Assembly (NCBI GenBank): GCA_049325415.1
Contig: JBMOLL010000067.1
Coordinates: 1-64,000, forward strand
DNA from: JBMOLL01 sp049325415
GTDB taxonomy: Bacteria > Bacteroidota > Bacteroidia > Bacteroidales > GCA-2748055
Direction of reading: 5' to 3'
DNA length: 64,000 nt
Under the pieces are notes generated by a model, which was not told where the DNA came from, made no database searches, and saw only the letters and a program-made list of their open reading frames with translations. Shown here piece by piece: positions 7,497-15,670 of the stretch (position 1 is its first letter; each line of letters begins with the position of its first letter). The position numbers and the translations under genes were made by a program.

Positions 7497-9715
7497 TCCT
7501 TTTCCAGCATATGGGCCAGGGCGTTCTCAAAATCCCGGGCATAATCAGAAATAAATCCAAAGGAAGAATCGTCGATACGAAGTTCTTCTTTGGTAACATG
7601 ACCCAGTGTCGAAAAATGGATGCCCTGCTCCATCATAAAATCGAGAAAGGCTGCTTCCGATTCCGGTGAAACGGAAACCACGACCCTGCTTTGCGCCTCG
7701 CCAAACAGAAAGGCGTCGGTGCGAATTTCTGCGGGAGAGGTGATATCGAAGCCGAGCGATCCCGGGATAGCACATTCGACAAGGGTGATAAACAAGCCGC
7801 CGAGCGAGACATCATGGGCCGAGCGGATCAGTTTCTCGCGGATCAGACCGGCTACCACCTTTTGCAGTTTCATTTCATATTCAAGGTCAAAATCGGGGGA
7901 AGCCGAACTTTCGACGAGGTACTGGGCAGCCAGGTATTCCGATCCCGACAGATCGTTCTGAGAACGGCCGATCAGGTAGATCATATCCCCCTTTCTCCTG
8001 AAATACATCGACATAATGTTTTCCCTGTCCTTCAGAACACCCACCATCCCGATCACGGGCGTGGGCAGCACCGACGATACCTCATCGCCTTCCCTGGTGA
8101 GGTTATGGAAGCTGACGTTCCCGGCAATCACAGGGAGTTTCATTTTTTCACAGGCCTGGCTGATCCCTTTGACCGATTCCACGAAATCATAATAGACAAA
8201 AGGATCTGCCGGATCACCGAAGTTCAGGCAGTCGGCCACGGCCACGGGTTCTCCCCCCGAACAGATTATATTCCGGGCAGCTTCGGCGACCGCGATCATG
8301 GCCCCTTTCCTTGGTTCCTGGCGGATATAGCGGTGGTTGCCATCGACGCTGAGAGCAATGATCTTATTATATGCTGGAGACTGCAGAACGGCCGCATCGC
8401 AGCTGTGTTCGGGCGTGAGATTCGACAGTCCTGCCATGGTATCGAACTGTTCGTAGATCCATCTTCGGGAGGCCACGTTCGGCCGGCGGATCATGGAACG
8501 GGCCACATCTTTCAGACTGCCCGGTGCCGGCAGGTCATCGGCTTCTATCTTCACCACCTTCCGGCGCGGATTCTGAAGCTCACGAATGTATACAGGAGCT
8601 CCTCCGCCCCTTACCAGCAAGGCAACCGGCAGATCGCCAAGGGTCGAATCGTTATGCCTGATCCGGATTCTTTTATCGTCGGTTACTTTCCCGATCCGGG
8701 CCGCGGGAATACCCCATTTGGCAATAAATTTCATCAGTTCTTTCTCATCCGAAGCCTTCACCCCGATCAGCATCTGCTCCTGGGTCTGGGACAGAACGAT
8801 CTCAAGCGGTGTGAGATCGTCACGCATAAGCGGCACCAGATCGGTATACAGTTCCACGCCTGTTCCGCCCTTGAAGGCCATTTCGGCGGCGGCACAGAGC
8901 ACTCCCCCCGAGCCGATATCCTGCATCCCGCGGATCAGTCCTTCGTTCCTCAGTTCCAGGATACATTTCATCAGCACCTTGCCGGCATAGGGATCGGCCA
9001 GCTGGGACTCTGGTACCATCTCCGTTCGTTCCTTCCGCATGCCCGAGGAGGCAAAGCCGGCGCCGTACACGCCCCGGCCCGAAGTGGAACGTCCCAGGAG
9101 ATAGATGGCATACCCGCTGTTTTTGAAAGCGGCCTTGACGATCCTGTCTTTCTTCACCAGGCCGACAGCCATCAGGTTTACCAGCGGATTAAAGTTATAG
9201 CACTGGTCGAACAATATCTCCCCTCCCACCACGGCAACTCCGAAATTGTTTGAATAGCTGCCGATGGCCCGGATGACGCTGTTCACCAGCTCCCGTGACC
9301 TTTCAAGAGCGGGATCGCCGAAACGCAGAATGCCCAGCTGGGCAATCGGTTCCGCACCCATGGCGATAATATCGCGGTTGACATTGCCGACGCCCACGGC
9401 ACCCTGCCCCGGATCGAAAGCCGTCGGATGGTTATGCGATTCCATCTTGACCACACAGGCGATGTTATCGCCCAGGTCGATCACCCCGGCATTTTCGGTT
9501 CCGGTAGGGACCACCACCCGGTCACCCTGACCCGGAAGCTCCTCCAGCCAGCGGATTGAACTTTTGTAGGATATGTGTTCGGTCCACATCGTGGCAAACA
9601 TATTCAGTTCAAAAGGATTGGGTTCCCGGCCGAGCATCTTCCCGATGGAATAGATCTCATCACCGGTCAGGTAGGCATGGGCTCGCTGAAGCAACTGATC
9701 ACTGGTCTGTGCCAT
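7493..9715 (-). CDS. purL: Phosphoribosylformylglycinamidine synthase subunit PurL (small type)
   Basis: ATP-dependent FGAM synthase subunit of de novo purine synthesis, which normally works with PurQ and PurS to convert FGAR plus glutamine to FGAM. The 740-residue length fits the small PurL, not the ~1300-residue fused enzyme. Visible motifs are MWTEHISYKSS (43-53, catalytic His in EH), VVKMESHNHPTAFDPGQGA for nucleotide/metal binding, and two AIRS-like halves (for instance DIGSGGVLCAAAEMA and SAHDVSLGGLF). The Cys common after EH in this motif is Ile here. The open frame extends to 9844 but MAQTSDQLLQ at 9715 fits the family start and has a TATCTTTG element just upstream. purQ and purS are not in the window. 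It is the first gene of purL-ubiE(-porT). Confidence 0.95.
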   Translation of the reverse strand: MAQTSDQLLQRAHAYLTGDEIYSIGKMLGREPNPFELNMFATMWTEHISYKSSIRWLEELPGQGDRVVVPTGTENAGVIDLGDNIACVVKMESHNHPTAFDPGQGAVGVGNVNRDIIAMGAEPIAQLGILRFGDPALERSRELVNSVIRAIGSYSNNFGVAVVGGEILFDQCYNFNPLVNLMAVGLVKKDRIVKAAFKNSGYAIYLLGRSTSGRGVYGAGFASSGMRKERTEMVPESQLADPYAGKVLMKCILELRNEGLIRGMQDIGSGGVLCAAAEMAFKGGTGVELYTDLVPLMRDDLTPLEIVLSQTQEQMLIGVKASDEKELMKFIAKWGIPAARIGKVTDDKRIRIRHNDSTLGDLPVALLVRGGGAPVYIRELQNPRRKVVKIEADDLPAPGSLKDVARSMIRRPNVASRRWIYEQFDTMAGLSNLTPEHSCDAAVLQSPAYNKIIALSVDGNHRYIRQEPRKGAMIAVAEAARNIICSGGEPVAVADCLNFGDPADPFVYYDFVESVKGISQACEKMKLPVIAGNVSFHNLTREGDEVSSVLPTPVIGMVGVLKDRENIMSMYFRRKGDMIYLIGRSQNDLSGSEYLAAQYLVESSASPDFDLEYEMKLQKVVAGLIREKLIRSAHDVSLGGLFITLVECAIPGSLGFDITSPAEIRTDAFLFGEAQSRVVVSVSPESEAAFLDFMMEQGIHFSTLGHVTKEELRIDDSSFGFISDYARDFENALAHMLEKE

Positions 9716-9736
9716 GGTATTCAATTTTTGGCTACA

Positions 9737-9744
9737 CAAAGATA
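9737..9744 (-). promoter_or_regulatory. Candidate -7 promoter element of purL-ubiE
   Basis: Minus-strand TATCTTTG is an exact TAnnTTTG match about 21 bases before the purL ATG. It supports the purL start at 9715 and places a promoter at the head of the operon. Confidence 0.6.
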
Positions 9745-9859
9745 ATTTTATAATTGCAAGGAAAAAACATGGGGGGATCCTCGAAAAATCACCAGAGAAA
9801 AATCTGTTGTTTTTAGGGATAACCCGCAACCCGTCACTCGTCACCCTGCCCGCTTTGTG

Positions 9860-9943
9860 CGACCCTTCCAGGGTCGGTGTCCGTAATTCGCATTATATCC
9901 GGGGATGGGACCCCGGCTACCCTGTTTGAGGCTTTCAGCCTCA
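9860..9943. repeat. Intergenic element with three short hairpins in a row
   Basis: Three near-perfect inverted repeats with loops of 3-6 bases follow each other: CGACCC/GGGTCG (9860-9876), CCGGGG/CCCCGG (9899-9916) and TGAGGCT/AGCCTCA (9927-9943). Similar strings of short hairpins recur in intergenic DNA of environmental bacteria, as far as I recall. No coding potential; no T-tract after any stem, so not a simple terminator. Confidence 0.55.
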
Positions 9944-9957
9944 GGAACAGAACCGGT

Positions 9958-10171
9958 GCTTCGATAAGCTCAGCAACCGGAATAGCCTGATGCCGGTATT
10001 TCGACCCCGATGGCAGGCTGGGCTAAAAAGTGTCAGAGGTATTTGAGTGGTCAACCCGTAACCTCCGTCCTCCGAAGCTTTCGCCGACGGCCGAAGCCTT
10101 TGGCGAAGGACTTAGCGAAGGAGGGCCTTTAAAATTTACCGACAGCTGGCCCTTCGACAGGCTCAGGGACC
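9958..10171. repeat. Mosaic of short dispersed-repeat fragments
   Basis: Contains GCTTCGATAAGCTCAGCAAC (9958-9977) and its relative CCCTTCGACAGGCTCAGGGA (10150-10169), plus an imperfect inverted repeat from CCTCCGAAGCTT (10069-10080) to GCGAAGGAGGG (10115-10125). The CTTCGACA-GCTCAGG string resembles a repeat met in many environmental genomes. No gene is supported here; frames crossing it are repeat translation. Confidence 0.5.
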
Positions 10172-10254
10172 GCTCAGGAATCTCACCCGTAACCCATCCC
10201 GTAACCCGTCACTCTTCACTCTCGTTCCACCGCCCTGGCCTCTGGCGATGGCAG

Positions 10255-10625
10255 ACGTCTCGCAACCCGCTTCCCGCATCTTACTCCTCACTTCAACATT
10301 CTACATTCAACATTCAACATTTTGCACTCTACATTTTGCATTCTACATTTTGCATTCTGCATTTTGCATTCTGCATTATACATTCTCCCTCCTCACTTCT
10401 CCCGTCTCCCGTCTCGCGTCTCCCATCTCGCTTCCCGCTTCCCGCATCTTATTCCTCACTTCAACATTCTACATTCAACATTTTGCATTCTGCATTTTGC
10501 ATTCTGCATTTTGCATTCTGCATTTTGCATTCTTCATTTTGCATTCTTCATTTTGCATTTTGCATTCTCCCTCCTCACTTCTCCCGTCTCCCGTCTCGCG
10601 TCTCTCGTCTCCCATCTCCCACCCT
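10255..10625. repeat. Compound heptamer array (ATTYTRC unit), two copies of a ~170-base block
   Basis: Two similar blocks (about 10267-10432 and 10436-10618). Each begins CCCGCTTCCCGCATCTTA, passes into a run of degenerate 7-base units (ATTTTGC, ATTCTGC, ATTCTAC; arrays at about 10291-10386 and 10459-10567), and ends in a pyrimidine-rich tail built from CTCACTTCTCCCGTCTC-type words. Open frames here read repeated FCILHFA and are artefacts. The same array type recurs at 36.6 kb, 56.1 kb and 56.5 kb. Confidence 0.85.
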
Positions 10626-10639
10626 TCCATATATTTTAC

Positions 10640-10647
10640 TACATTTG
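10640..10647 (+). promoter_or_regulatory. Candidate -7 promoter element of the SDR gene
   Basis: TACATTTG matches TAnnTTTG exactly, 17 bases before the ATG at 10665 and directly after the repeat block. It supports the start at 10665 and would drive SDR, amidohydrolase and probably the Ldh2-type gene. No -33 TTG is evident. Confidence 0.5.
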
Positions 10648-10664
10648 TCACAAAGCTGCTAACG

Positions 10665-11429
10665 ATGAAACCAATTGCTCTTATTACCGGGGCCACGGCT
10701 GGCATTGGAAAAGCCACGGCTCTTCTCCTGGCCCGAAATGATTTTGATGTAATCCTGACCGGACGCAGGAACGACCGCCTCGACCAGGTGGAGGAAGAGA
10801 TCCGGTCGAAGACCCCGGCAGATGTCCTTTCGCTCTGTTTTGATGTCCGCGACCGTGAAGAGGTTTTTCGCACGCTGGAAGCACTGCCCGAACGATGGAA
10901 AGATATCCGGGTGCTGATCAATAATGCCGGTCTGGCTTCAGGTCTGGATCTTATCCACGAGGGCGATATGGATGACTGGGAACGAATGATCGATACCAAT
11001 ATCAAAGGTCTGCTCTACGTCACAAGGGCGCTTACGCCCGGGATGGTGGAGCGCAAAGCCGGGCATATCATCAACATCTCCTCGATTGCCGGCAAGGAGG
11101 TCTACGAAAAAGGAAATGTCTACTGCGGCACCAAGCATGCCGTGGATGCGCTATCGAAAGGGATGCGGATCGACCTGGTGGAACATGGCATTAAAGTGAC
11201 CTCGATCGATCCCGGTATGGTGGAAACGGAATTCTCGGTGGTTCGCTTCCACGGCGACCAGGAAAGGGCCGACGGCGTTTATAGGGGATTCACCCCCCTG
11301 TATGCTGAGGATATCGCGGAAGCCATCCTTTTTGCCGTTACACGGCCTCCCCATGTGAACATCAACGACATGCTGATCATGCCCAGTGCTCAGGCCAATG
11401 CTGTTAAAACGGTAAAAAAAGACCTTTAA
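10665..11429 (+). CDS. NADP-dependent short-chain dehydrogenase, YdfG-like
   Basis: Cytoplasmic Rossmann-fold oxidoreductase of the classical SDR family, 254 residues. TGATAGIG (8-15) is the cofactor loop, with TGRR at 32-35 favouring NADP; LINNAG (84-89) and the Ser139/Tyr153/Lys157 triad (NISS, NVYCGTK) complete the active site. Its closest remembered relative is E. coli YdfG (3-hydroxy acid dehydrogenase acting on serine and 3-hydroxypropionate); the C-terminal AHVNIN-type segment (PPHVNINDMLIMPSAQ) fits. The open frame extends back through the repeat array to 10248, but nothing there is SDR-like, so the ATG at 10665 is chosen. The amidohydrolase starts 18 bases downstream, probably in the same operon. 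Confidence 0.9.
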   Translation: MKPIALITGATAGIGKATALLLARNDFDVILTGRRNDRLDQVEEEIRSKTPADVLSLCFDVRDREEVFRTLEALPERWKDIRVLINNAGLASGLDLIHEGDMDDWERMIDTNIKGLLYVTRALTPGMVERKAGHIINISSIAGKEVYEKGNVYCGTKHAVDALSKGMRIDLVEHGIKVTSIDPGMVETEFSVVRFHGDQERADGVYRGFTPLYAEDIAEAILFAVTRPPHVNINDMLIMPSAQANAVKTVKKDL

Positions 11430-11447
11430 TTCAAAAAACACCTTCCT

Positions 11448-12392
11448 ATGGTCATTGACTCGCATCTTCATGTTGGCCTGATGGGAACAACGGAGGCCGG
11501 ATTGCTCAGGTACCTCGATCATTCGAAGATCGACCGCTGCTGGCTGCTCACCTGGGAAGAGGAACATCCTCCCGTCCCGGCCTTTTACCAGCCGCTGGAT
11601 CTGAATGAAGTCAGGCGGGTATGGAAGAACCATCCCGACCGGATCCTGCCCTTCTACGCTCCGGACCCTTCGCGCAAGACCTGGAAAGATGACCTGCAGC
11701 GCTGCCTCGACGAGGGTTTTGCCGGCTGTGGCGAGCTCAAGGTGTCGCGCAACTGGAACGATCCCCTGATCAGGGACCTGCTGGCTTTCCTTGACGACAG
11801 GAAGCTGCCCCTGGTATTCCATTCCGAACAGCCCAGGACCGTTTTCCTTCCGGGTGGCAGGAAACTGAGCGACGGAATTTACCGGCGGCTGATCAACGAG
11901 CGTTTTAACGGCGATTCGGCACGGTATATCCTTCAGCTGTACGCCAAAGGCAGGCTGAAGAGACAGCTTGACGGCCGTCTCACCGGCATCCCCGGTTACC
12001 TCGACGGTTTCAATGAACTCGAACAGGCTCTGCTCGATTTTCCGAACATCTGTTTTGTAGCCCACGGACCTAACTTCTGGAATCATTTCAGTACAAGGAT
12101 GTACCCGCATCGTTTCCACGAAACCGGCGAGGTACATGAAAAAGGCCTGATATGGGACCTGTTGGAAAAATACCCCAACCTGCGCTGCGACATGTCGGGC
12201 TTCAGTGCCTGGAATGCCCTGCAGCGGGATGTCGAACTGACCTGTGAATTTATGGAAAAGTTCAGCCTCAAGATCCTGTTCGGAACCGACAATTTCAGCT
12301 TTAACCAGAAGAAGTTCCTGGAGAAGCTAAACATCAGCGATTTTGCACGGAACCGGATCCTCGGGGCTAATGCCGCCGCGCTGCTTCCATGA
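11448..12392 (+). CDS. Amidohydrolase-2 family metal-dependent hydrolase
   Basis: TIM-barrel protein of the amidohydrolase superfamily, 314 residues and cytoplasmic (no signal peptide). Metal-ligand motif DSHLH lies at residues 4-8; further typical strand ends are LPLVFHSEQ, ICFVAHGPNFW and ILFGTDN near residue 277, which carries the conserved Asp. Members act as decarboxylases or hydrolases on cyclic or carboxylated substrates, so no reaction can be assigned. It lies between an SDR and an Ldh2-type dehydrogenase on the same strand (gaps of 18 and 72 bases), hinting at a small catabolic unit for a hydroxy acid or sugar-derived compound. That link is inference. Confidence 0.85.
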   Translation: MVIDSHLHVGLMGTTEAGLLRYLDHSKIDRCWLLTWEEEHPPVPAFYQPLDLNEVRRVWKNHPDRILPFYAPDPSRKTWKDDLQRCLDEGFAGCGELKVSRNWNDPLIRDLLAFLDDRKLPLVFHSEQPRTVFLPGGRKLSDGIYRRLINERFNGDSARYILQLYAKGRLKRQLDGRLTGIPGYLDGFNELEQALLDFPNICFVAHGPNFWNHFSTRMYPHRFHETGEVHEKGLIWDLLEKYPNLRCDMSGFSAWNALQRDVELTCEFMEKFSLKILFGTDNFSFNQKKFLEKLNISDFARNRILGANAAALLP

Positions 12393-12464
12393 ATTCAACC
12401 CGGCGCGGGCGGAACGGGTTTACCGGAAATTTATAATTTTACCGCATCATCAAAAAACAAAAAA

Positions 12465-13541
12465 ATGTATACACCAGCCTATCTTGAAGATTTCACTGCA
12501 AAGGTTTTTGAAAAAATGGGATGCACCCCCGGGGATGCCCGCGAAACGGCTAAAGTCTTTATTGCAGCCGAACTCAGGGGACTGCCCTCTCACGGAATGA
12601 TCCGTATCAAGGACTATTTCCAGCTCTGGCAGGCGAATCGTATCAATGTGAAGCCTAACGTCAGGATCGTTCATGAATCGCCCAGCACGGCCGTTGTGGA
12701 TGGTGACGGAGCCATCGGGATGATCGCTGCCGTAAAATCAATGAAGATTGCCATTGAGAAGGCAAAGACTGCCGGAACAGGCTGGGTGTCGACCCGGAAC
12801 TCGAACCACTACGGGATTGCCGGTTATTATTCCATGATGGCGCTGGAACACGACATGATCGGGATCTCCATGACCATCGCCAACCCGCTGGTGGCCCCCA
12901 CCTTCTCCATTTCGAGGATGCTGGGCACCAACCCTATCGCGGTTGCGATCCCTGCAGGCAAATACCCTCCCTTTGTTGCCGACTTTGCCACCACTCCCAT
13001 TGCCCGGGGCAAACTGGCCGTGGCCGAAAAGAAAGGTGAAAAGGTCCCGCTGGGCTATGTACAGGACGCCGACGGCGTACCGTCCGACGATCCCGCCATT
13101 ATCACACGCGGAGGCTCGATGGTAACCCTGGGTGGTGATTATGAACATGGCGCTCACAAGGGCTTCTGCCTGAGTGCCATTGTTGATATTTTCTCCGCCG
13201 TGCTTTCTGGCGCCAATTTTGGTCCTTTCTGCCCGCCTTCGGTGGCCTATCTGCCCGTGCTGGAGAAAAAAGTAGGCGAAGGAACGGGACATTTCTTCGG
13301 CGCGATGCGCGTGGATGCCTTCCAGACCACCGCTGATTTCAAGAAGCAGATGGATCTTTGGATCGAGACCTTCAAAGCGGCTAAACCCGCAAAAGGACAC
13401 GACCGGGTTTATATCCCCGGCGAACCGGAACGCGAGAAGGAGGAAAGGATCCGCAGAGAAGGAGTCTCCGTAATCGTACCTGTTCAGAAGGAGATGAAGG
13501 AGATTGCCGATTTCCTGGGGATTCCCTTCGAGATGAGGTAA
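12465..13541 (+). CDS. Malate/L-lactate dehydrogenase family (Ldh2) oxidoreductase
   Basis: NAD(P)-dependent 2-hydroxyacid dehydrogenase of the non-Rossmann Ldh2 family (malate, sulfolactate, ureidoglycolate and 2,3-diketogulonate reductases). The 358 residues show the family landmarks: LRGLPSHGMIR (38-47, His43), VSTRNSNHYGIAGYY (108-122, His115), MLGTNPIAVAIP, FVADFATT and HGAHKGFCLS. All are uninterrupted, so the enzyme should be active; the substrate is not predictable. It is 72 bases after the amidohydrolase and ends in a small hairpin terminator. It faces the hemerythrin gene convergently. Confidence 0.92.
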   Translation: MYTPAYLEDFTAKVFEKMGCTPGDARETAKVFIAAELRGLPSHGMIRIKDYFQLWQANRINVKPNVRIVHESPSTAVVDGDGAIGMIAAVKSMKIAIEKAKTAGTGWVSTRNSNHYGIAGYYSMMALEHDMIGISMTIANPLVAPTFSISRMLGTNPIAVAIPAGKYPPFVADFATTPIARGKLAVAEKKGEKVPLGYVQDADGVPSDDPAIITRGGSMVTLGGDYEHGAHKGFCLSAIVDIFSAVLSGANFGPFCPPSVAYLPVLEKKVGEGTGHFFGAMRVDAFQTTADFKKQMDLWIETFKAAKPAKGHDRVYIPGEPEREKEERIRREGVSVIVPVQKEMKEIADFLGIPFEMR

Positions 13542-13565
13542 AACCCTTCCCGGAGACATTCACAG

Positions 13566-13588
13566 AGCCTTCCGAAAGGCTTTTATTT
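13566..13588 (+). terminator. Hairpin terminator after the Ldh2-type gene
   Basis: AGCCTT-CCGA-AAGGCT is a perfect 6-bp stem with a 4-base loop, followed by TTTTATTT. It lies 24 bases past the dehydrogenase stop, in the convergent gap, and overlaps the last codons of the opposing hemerythrin gene. Confidence 0.6.
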
Positions 13589-13990
13589 CACTCCTTTGGA
13601 AAGCAGGAAGGAGGTATATTTCTTATCGGTGCCCTGTATGTGTTTTATAAGCCAGTCCTTCAGAAAGGTGGTGATCTCAATTGACAGGATCATCTTACCC
13701 TCCCTGAATCTTTTTTCCACGTCGGCGATCTTTGCTATAAAAGCCTGGTGCTCCCTTAGGTGCAGGGTGTAATCCGGATATCCATGCTTTTTGAAAAGTT
13801 CTTCCTCATAGCTGAAATGATACGAGATATAATCATTCATCTTCCCGATCAGCTCCCCCATAAGCTGATCGCTTCCCTTGTTTTTCAAGCCCTCGTAAAA
13901 ATCATTGATCATCCCTACGAGTTTCTTATGCTGAGCATCAATCGATGTAATCTGTACACTCATGTTGTCTGTCCAGTCAATCAGTGCCAT
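13583..13990 (-). CDS. Bacteriohemerythrin
   Basis: Small cytoplasmic O2-binding protein with a diiron centre in a four-helix bundle, used for oxygen storage, transfer or sensing in microaerophilic and anaerobic bacteria. All seven iron ligands of the family are visible in the 135 residues: His21 (DAQH), His58 and Glu62 (YHFSYEE), His77 and His81 (LHLREH), His117 and Asp122 (KHIQGTD). There is no attached signalling domain, so it is a single-domain carrier. It stands alone on the minus strand, convergent with the dehydrogenase. Length and ligand spacing are standard. Confidence 0.95.
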   Translation of the reverse strand: MALIDWTDNMSVQITSIDAQHKKLVGMINDFYEGLKNKGSDQLMGELIGKMNDYISYHFSYEEELFKKHGYPDYTLHLREHQAFIAKIADVEKRFREGKMILSIEITTFLKDWLIKHIQGTDKKYTSFLLSKGVK

Positions 13991-14405
13991 GCAGTTTCAT
14001 TTTTAATTGTGGATACTGTTTCCTCAGGTGCAGAAGAATTGCCGACCAGGGAACCTTACTGAATTACAGCACTAAAATAGCACACCAACTTCAGTTCTGC
14101 ACAGGTAAAAACCACGGTTGATCCATCACAAATTACCTGTTTACAGGAAGCATTTGCCCCCTTTACCCGAAGAAAATATGTACAAAGCATAATCCAGCGC
14201 TATGAAAATGGTCCGAAGGGTCGTCACCGATATTAACATTTGCCTGTATTTTTTCATATTGTCAGGTGACGAAGGATACATGGTTTTTTTTCATTAAATA
14301 TCTGAAGAAGGAGATCCTTCCTTCATTTGGAAGAACCGGTATTAAACTACCTTAATCAAGTATTATGACAACATTCATCAACGGATCGGGTGCTGAACCT
14401 TACTA
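13991..14405. other. Gene-free stretch before a broken gene
   Basis: About 415 bases with several stops in all frames and no recognisable RNA or repeat. Since an FGE-like C-terminal fragment follows, the missing 5' part of that gene may have been deleted here; I could not see remnants of it in any frame. Confidence 0.4.
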
Positions 14406-14651
14406 TTGGTAAAACAGCGGGAAATCTGCTCCGACTGGTACGGACCTTACACCGCCGAGGATCAGGTAGTGCCGGCAGGCCCCCTGAGCGGCAAAAAGAT
14501 TGTGGTGCGCGGAGGAAGTTTTGATGAGGACTACAAAGCCGCCAAAGTTACCGCAAGAAACAGTATCTTGCCGGAGTATACCGACGGTCAGACCGGATTC
14601 CGTATCGTAATGGTGAACGGCGAGGTATACCCCAAACCTGAAAACGAATAA
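14406..14651 (+). pseudogene. C-terminal remnant of a formylglycine-generating-enzyme (SUMF1/GldJ-K-like) gene
   Basis: About 81 codons resemble only the last third of the FGE-sulfatase fold: EICSDWYGPY, VVRGGSF and TGFRIVM are the classic late motifs (GNVWEWCSDWY, RVLRGGSW and GFRLV in full-length proteins). A whole domain has 250-300 residues, so the N-terminal two thirds is absent. The frame opens at a TTG (14406) right after an in-frame stop; no good start exists. It could be a cargo or lipoprotein FGE homologue (GldJ/GldK also have this fold) that decayed. It lies 4 bases before the P-loop gene, whose expression may once have depended on it. Confidence 0.7.
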
Positions 14652-14655
14652 AGCC

Positions 14656-15180
14656 ATGAAACTGTCTCACTGGATCATGATCTCCGGCACGGGCCGTAAC
14701 TGCGGTAAAACCACGCTGGCCTGCCGGCTCCTTGAGCATTTCAGGCCTCTCCGGCCCGCCGGGGTAAAGATCTCACCGCACTTCCACCCGCTGGACGGGG
14801 ATGAGGAGGTGCTGGAACGGGGCGATGGTTTCCTGATCATCCGGGAGCGGAAAATCAGCACGAAAGACAGTTCCCGGATGCTGCAGGCCGGTGCCGGACC
14901 CTCCCTGTTTGTGCAGGTGAGGGAAGAGGCCCGTGAACGGATGCTGGAAGCCTTGCTCCGGCAGCTGGACCCCGGACAGGCAGTTATATGTGAGTCGGGA
15001 GGGATGCGCGAACTCGTATCCCCCGGACTCTTTATCCTTATGAAACATGAAAAGGACACCCCCTTACCCGATGCTGGCAGCACCCTGCAGCCCGGGGTGG
15101 AACTGACCTTTCAGGATATTGAAGGTTTTATCACGGGGGAGAGGCTCCACTATGACGAAAAGGGATGGACCCTGCGCTGA
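14656..15180 (+). CDS. Small P-loop NTPase, MobB-like
   Basis: The 174-residue protein starts with a Walker A loop in ISGTGRNCGKTTLA (9-22), and resembles the SIMIBI-type P-loop proteins that include MobB (molybdopterin-guanine dinucleotide synthesis). A VICESGG segment about residue 112 could be the Walker B-like strand. It lacks the rest of a recognisable MobB signature and no molybdenum-cofactor gene is nearby, so I keep the function open. Possible nucleotide-dependent regulator or chaperone. It converges on the GNAT gene with 1 base between stops. Confidence 0.6.
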   Translation: MKLSHWIMISGTGRNCGKTTLACRLLEHFRPLRPAGVKISPHFHPLDGDEEVLERGDGFLIIRERKISTKDSSRMLQAGAGPSLFVQVREEARERMLEALLRQLDPGQAVICESGGMRELVSPGLFILMKHEKDTPLPDAGSTLQPGVELTFQDIEGFITGERLHYDEKGWTLR

Positions 15181-15181
15181 G

Positions 15182-15670
15182 TCAGAGCTTCTTCACGAAT
15201 ACGTACTTCCCGTCGTCCTTATCATAAAAGTCCGTAAAATGAGCTTCCAGACGATAGCCGGTCTTTTCGTAGAAGCCTACGGTGGGCCTGTACTGCGGCC
15301 GTGATGAGGTTTCGATGTAGATTCCGGTTCCACCTCTTTTCAGGATGTCTTCCTCCACGGCTTTCATCATGATCTGGCCCAGTCCGCGACCCTGGAAACG
15401 GGCATCGGTGGCGATCCAGTACAGGTCATAGCTTCCTTTTGTACAGGGGATCCTCCCGTAACAGGCGTAGCAGGCGGTCTCGCCCTCAAGTTCCAGGAAG
15501 CAGAACTCATAGCCGCTCTCCTCCCCTTTTGCCAGCCTTTCCTCCGCCAGTTCCCTGGCCACGCCGATCTCCTCTTCATTGAAAAAACCGGTTGATTCGA
15601 CGATCCGGCCCACGGCTTCCACGTCGGAATCGCGTACATCGTACCTGAGGGTATAGTTTTCCCTGTTCAT
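15182..15670 (-). CDS. GNAT family N-acetyltransferase
   Basis: 162-residue GNAT-fold acyltransferase. The acetyl-CoA loop is ARFQGRGLGQIMM (motif A, R/Q-x-x-G-x-G/A), followed by the helix and a VGFYEKTGYR strand typical of motif B. Its ATG overlaps the stop of the upstream ATP-grasp gene by 4 bases, so it belongs to that operon. Because a lysine 2,3-aminomutase-like enzyme heads the cluster, one attractive role is acetylating the beta-amino acid, as AblB does for beta-lysine in methanogens; the proteins differ in length and this is inference. It could equally acetylate a peptide made by the ligases. Confidence 0.82.
   Translation of the reverse strand: MNRENYTLRYDVRDSDVEAVGRIVESTGFFNEEEIGVARELAEERLAKGEESGYEFCFLELEGETACYACYGRIPCTKGSYDLYWIATDARFQGRGLGQIMMKAVEEDILKRGGTGIYIETSSRPQYRPTVGFYEKTGYRLEAHFTDFYDKDDGKYVFVKKL

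Noticed and set aside
7691..9253. 520-codon plus-strand open frame
   Set aside because: It is antisense to purL; the purL product matches its family end to end and the plus-strand translation matches nothing.
10030..10662. 210-codon open frame through repeats
   Set aside because: Translation is FCILHFAFCILHSAF-type repetition of the heptamer array, with no protein-like character.
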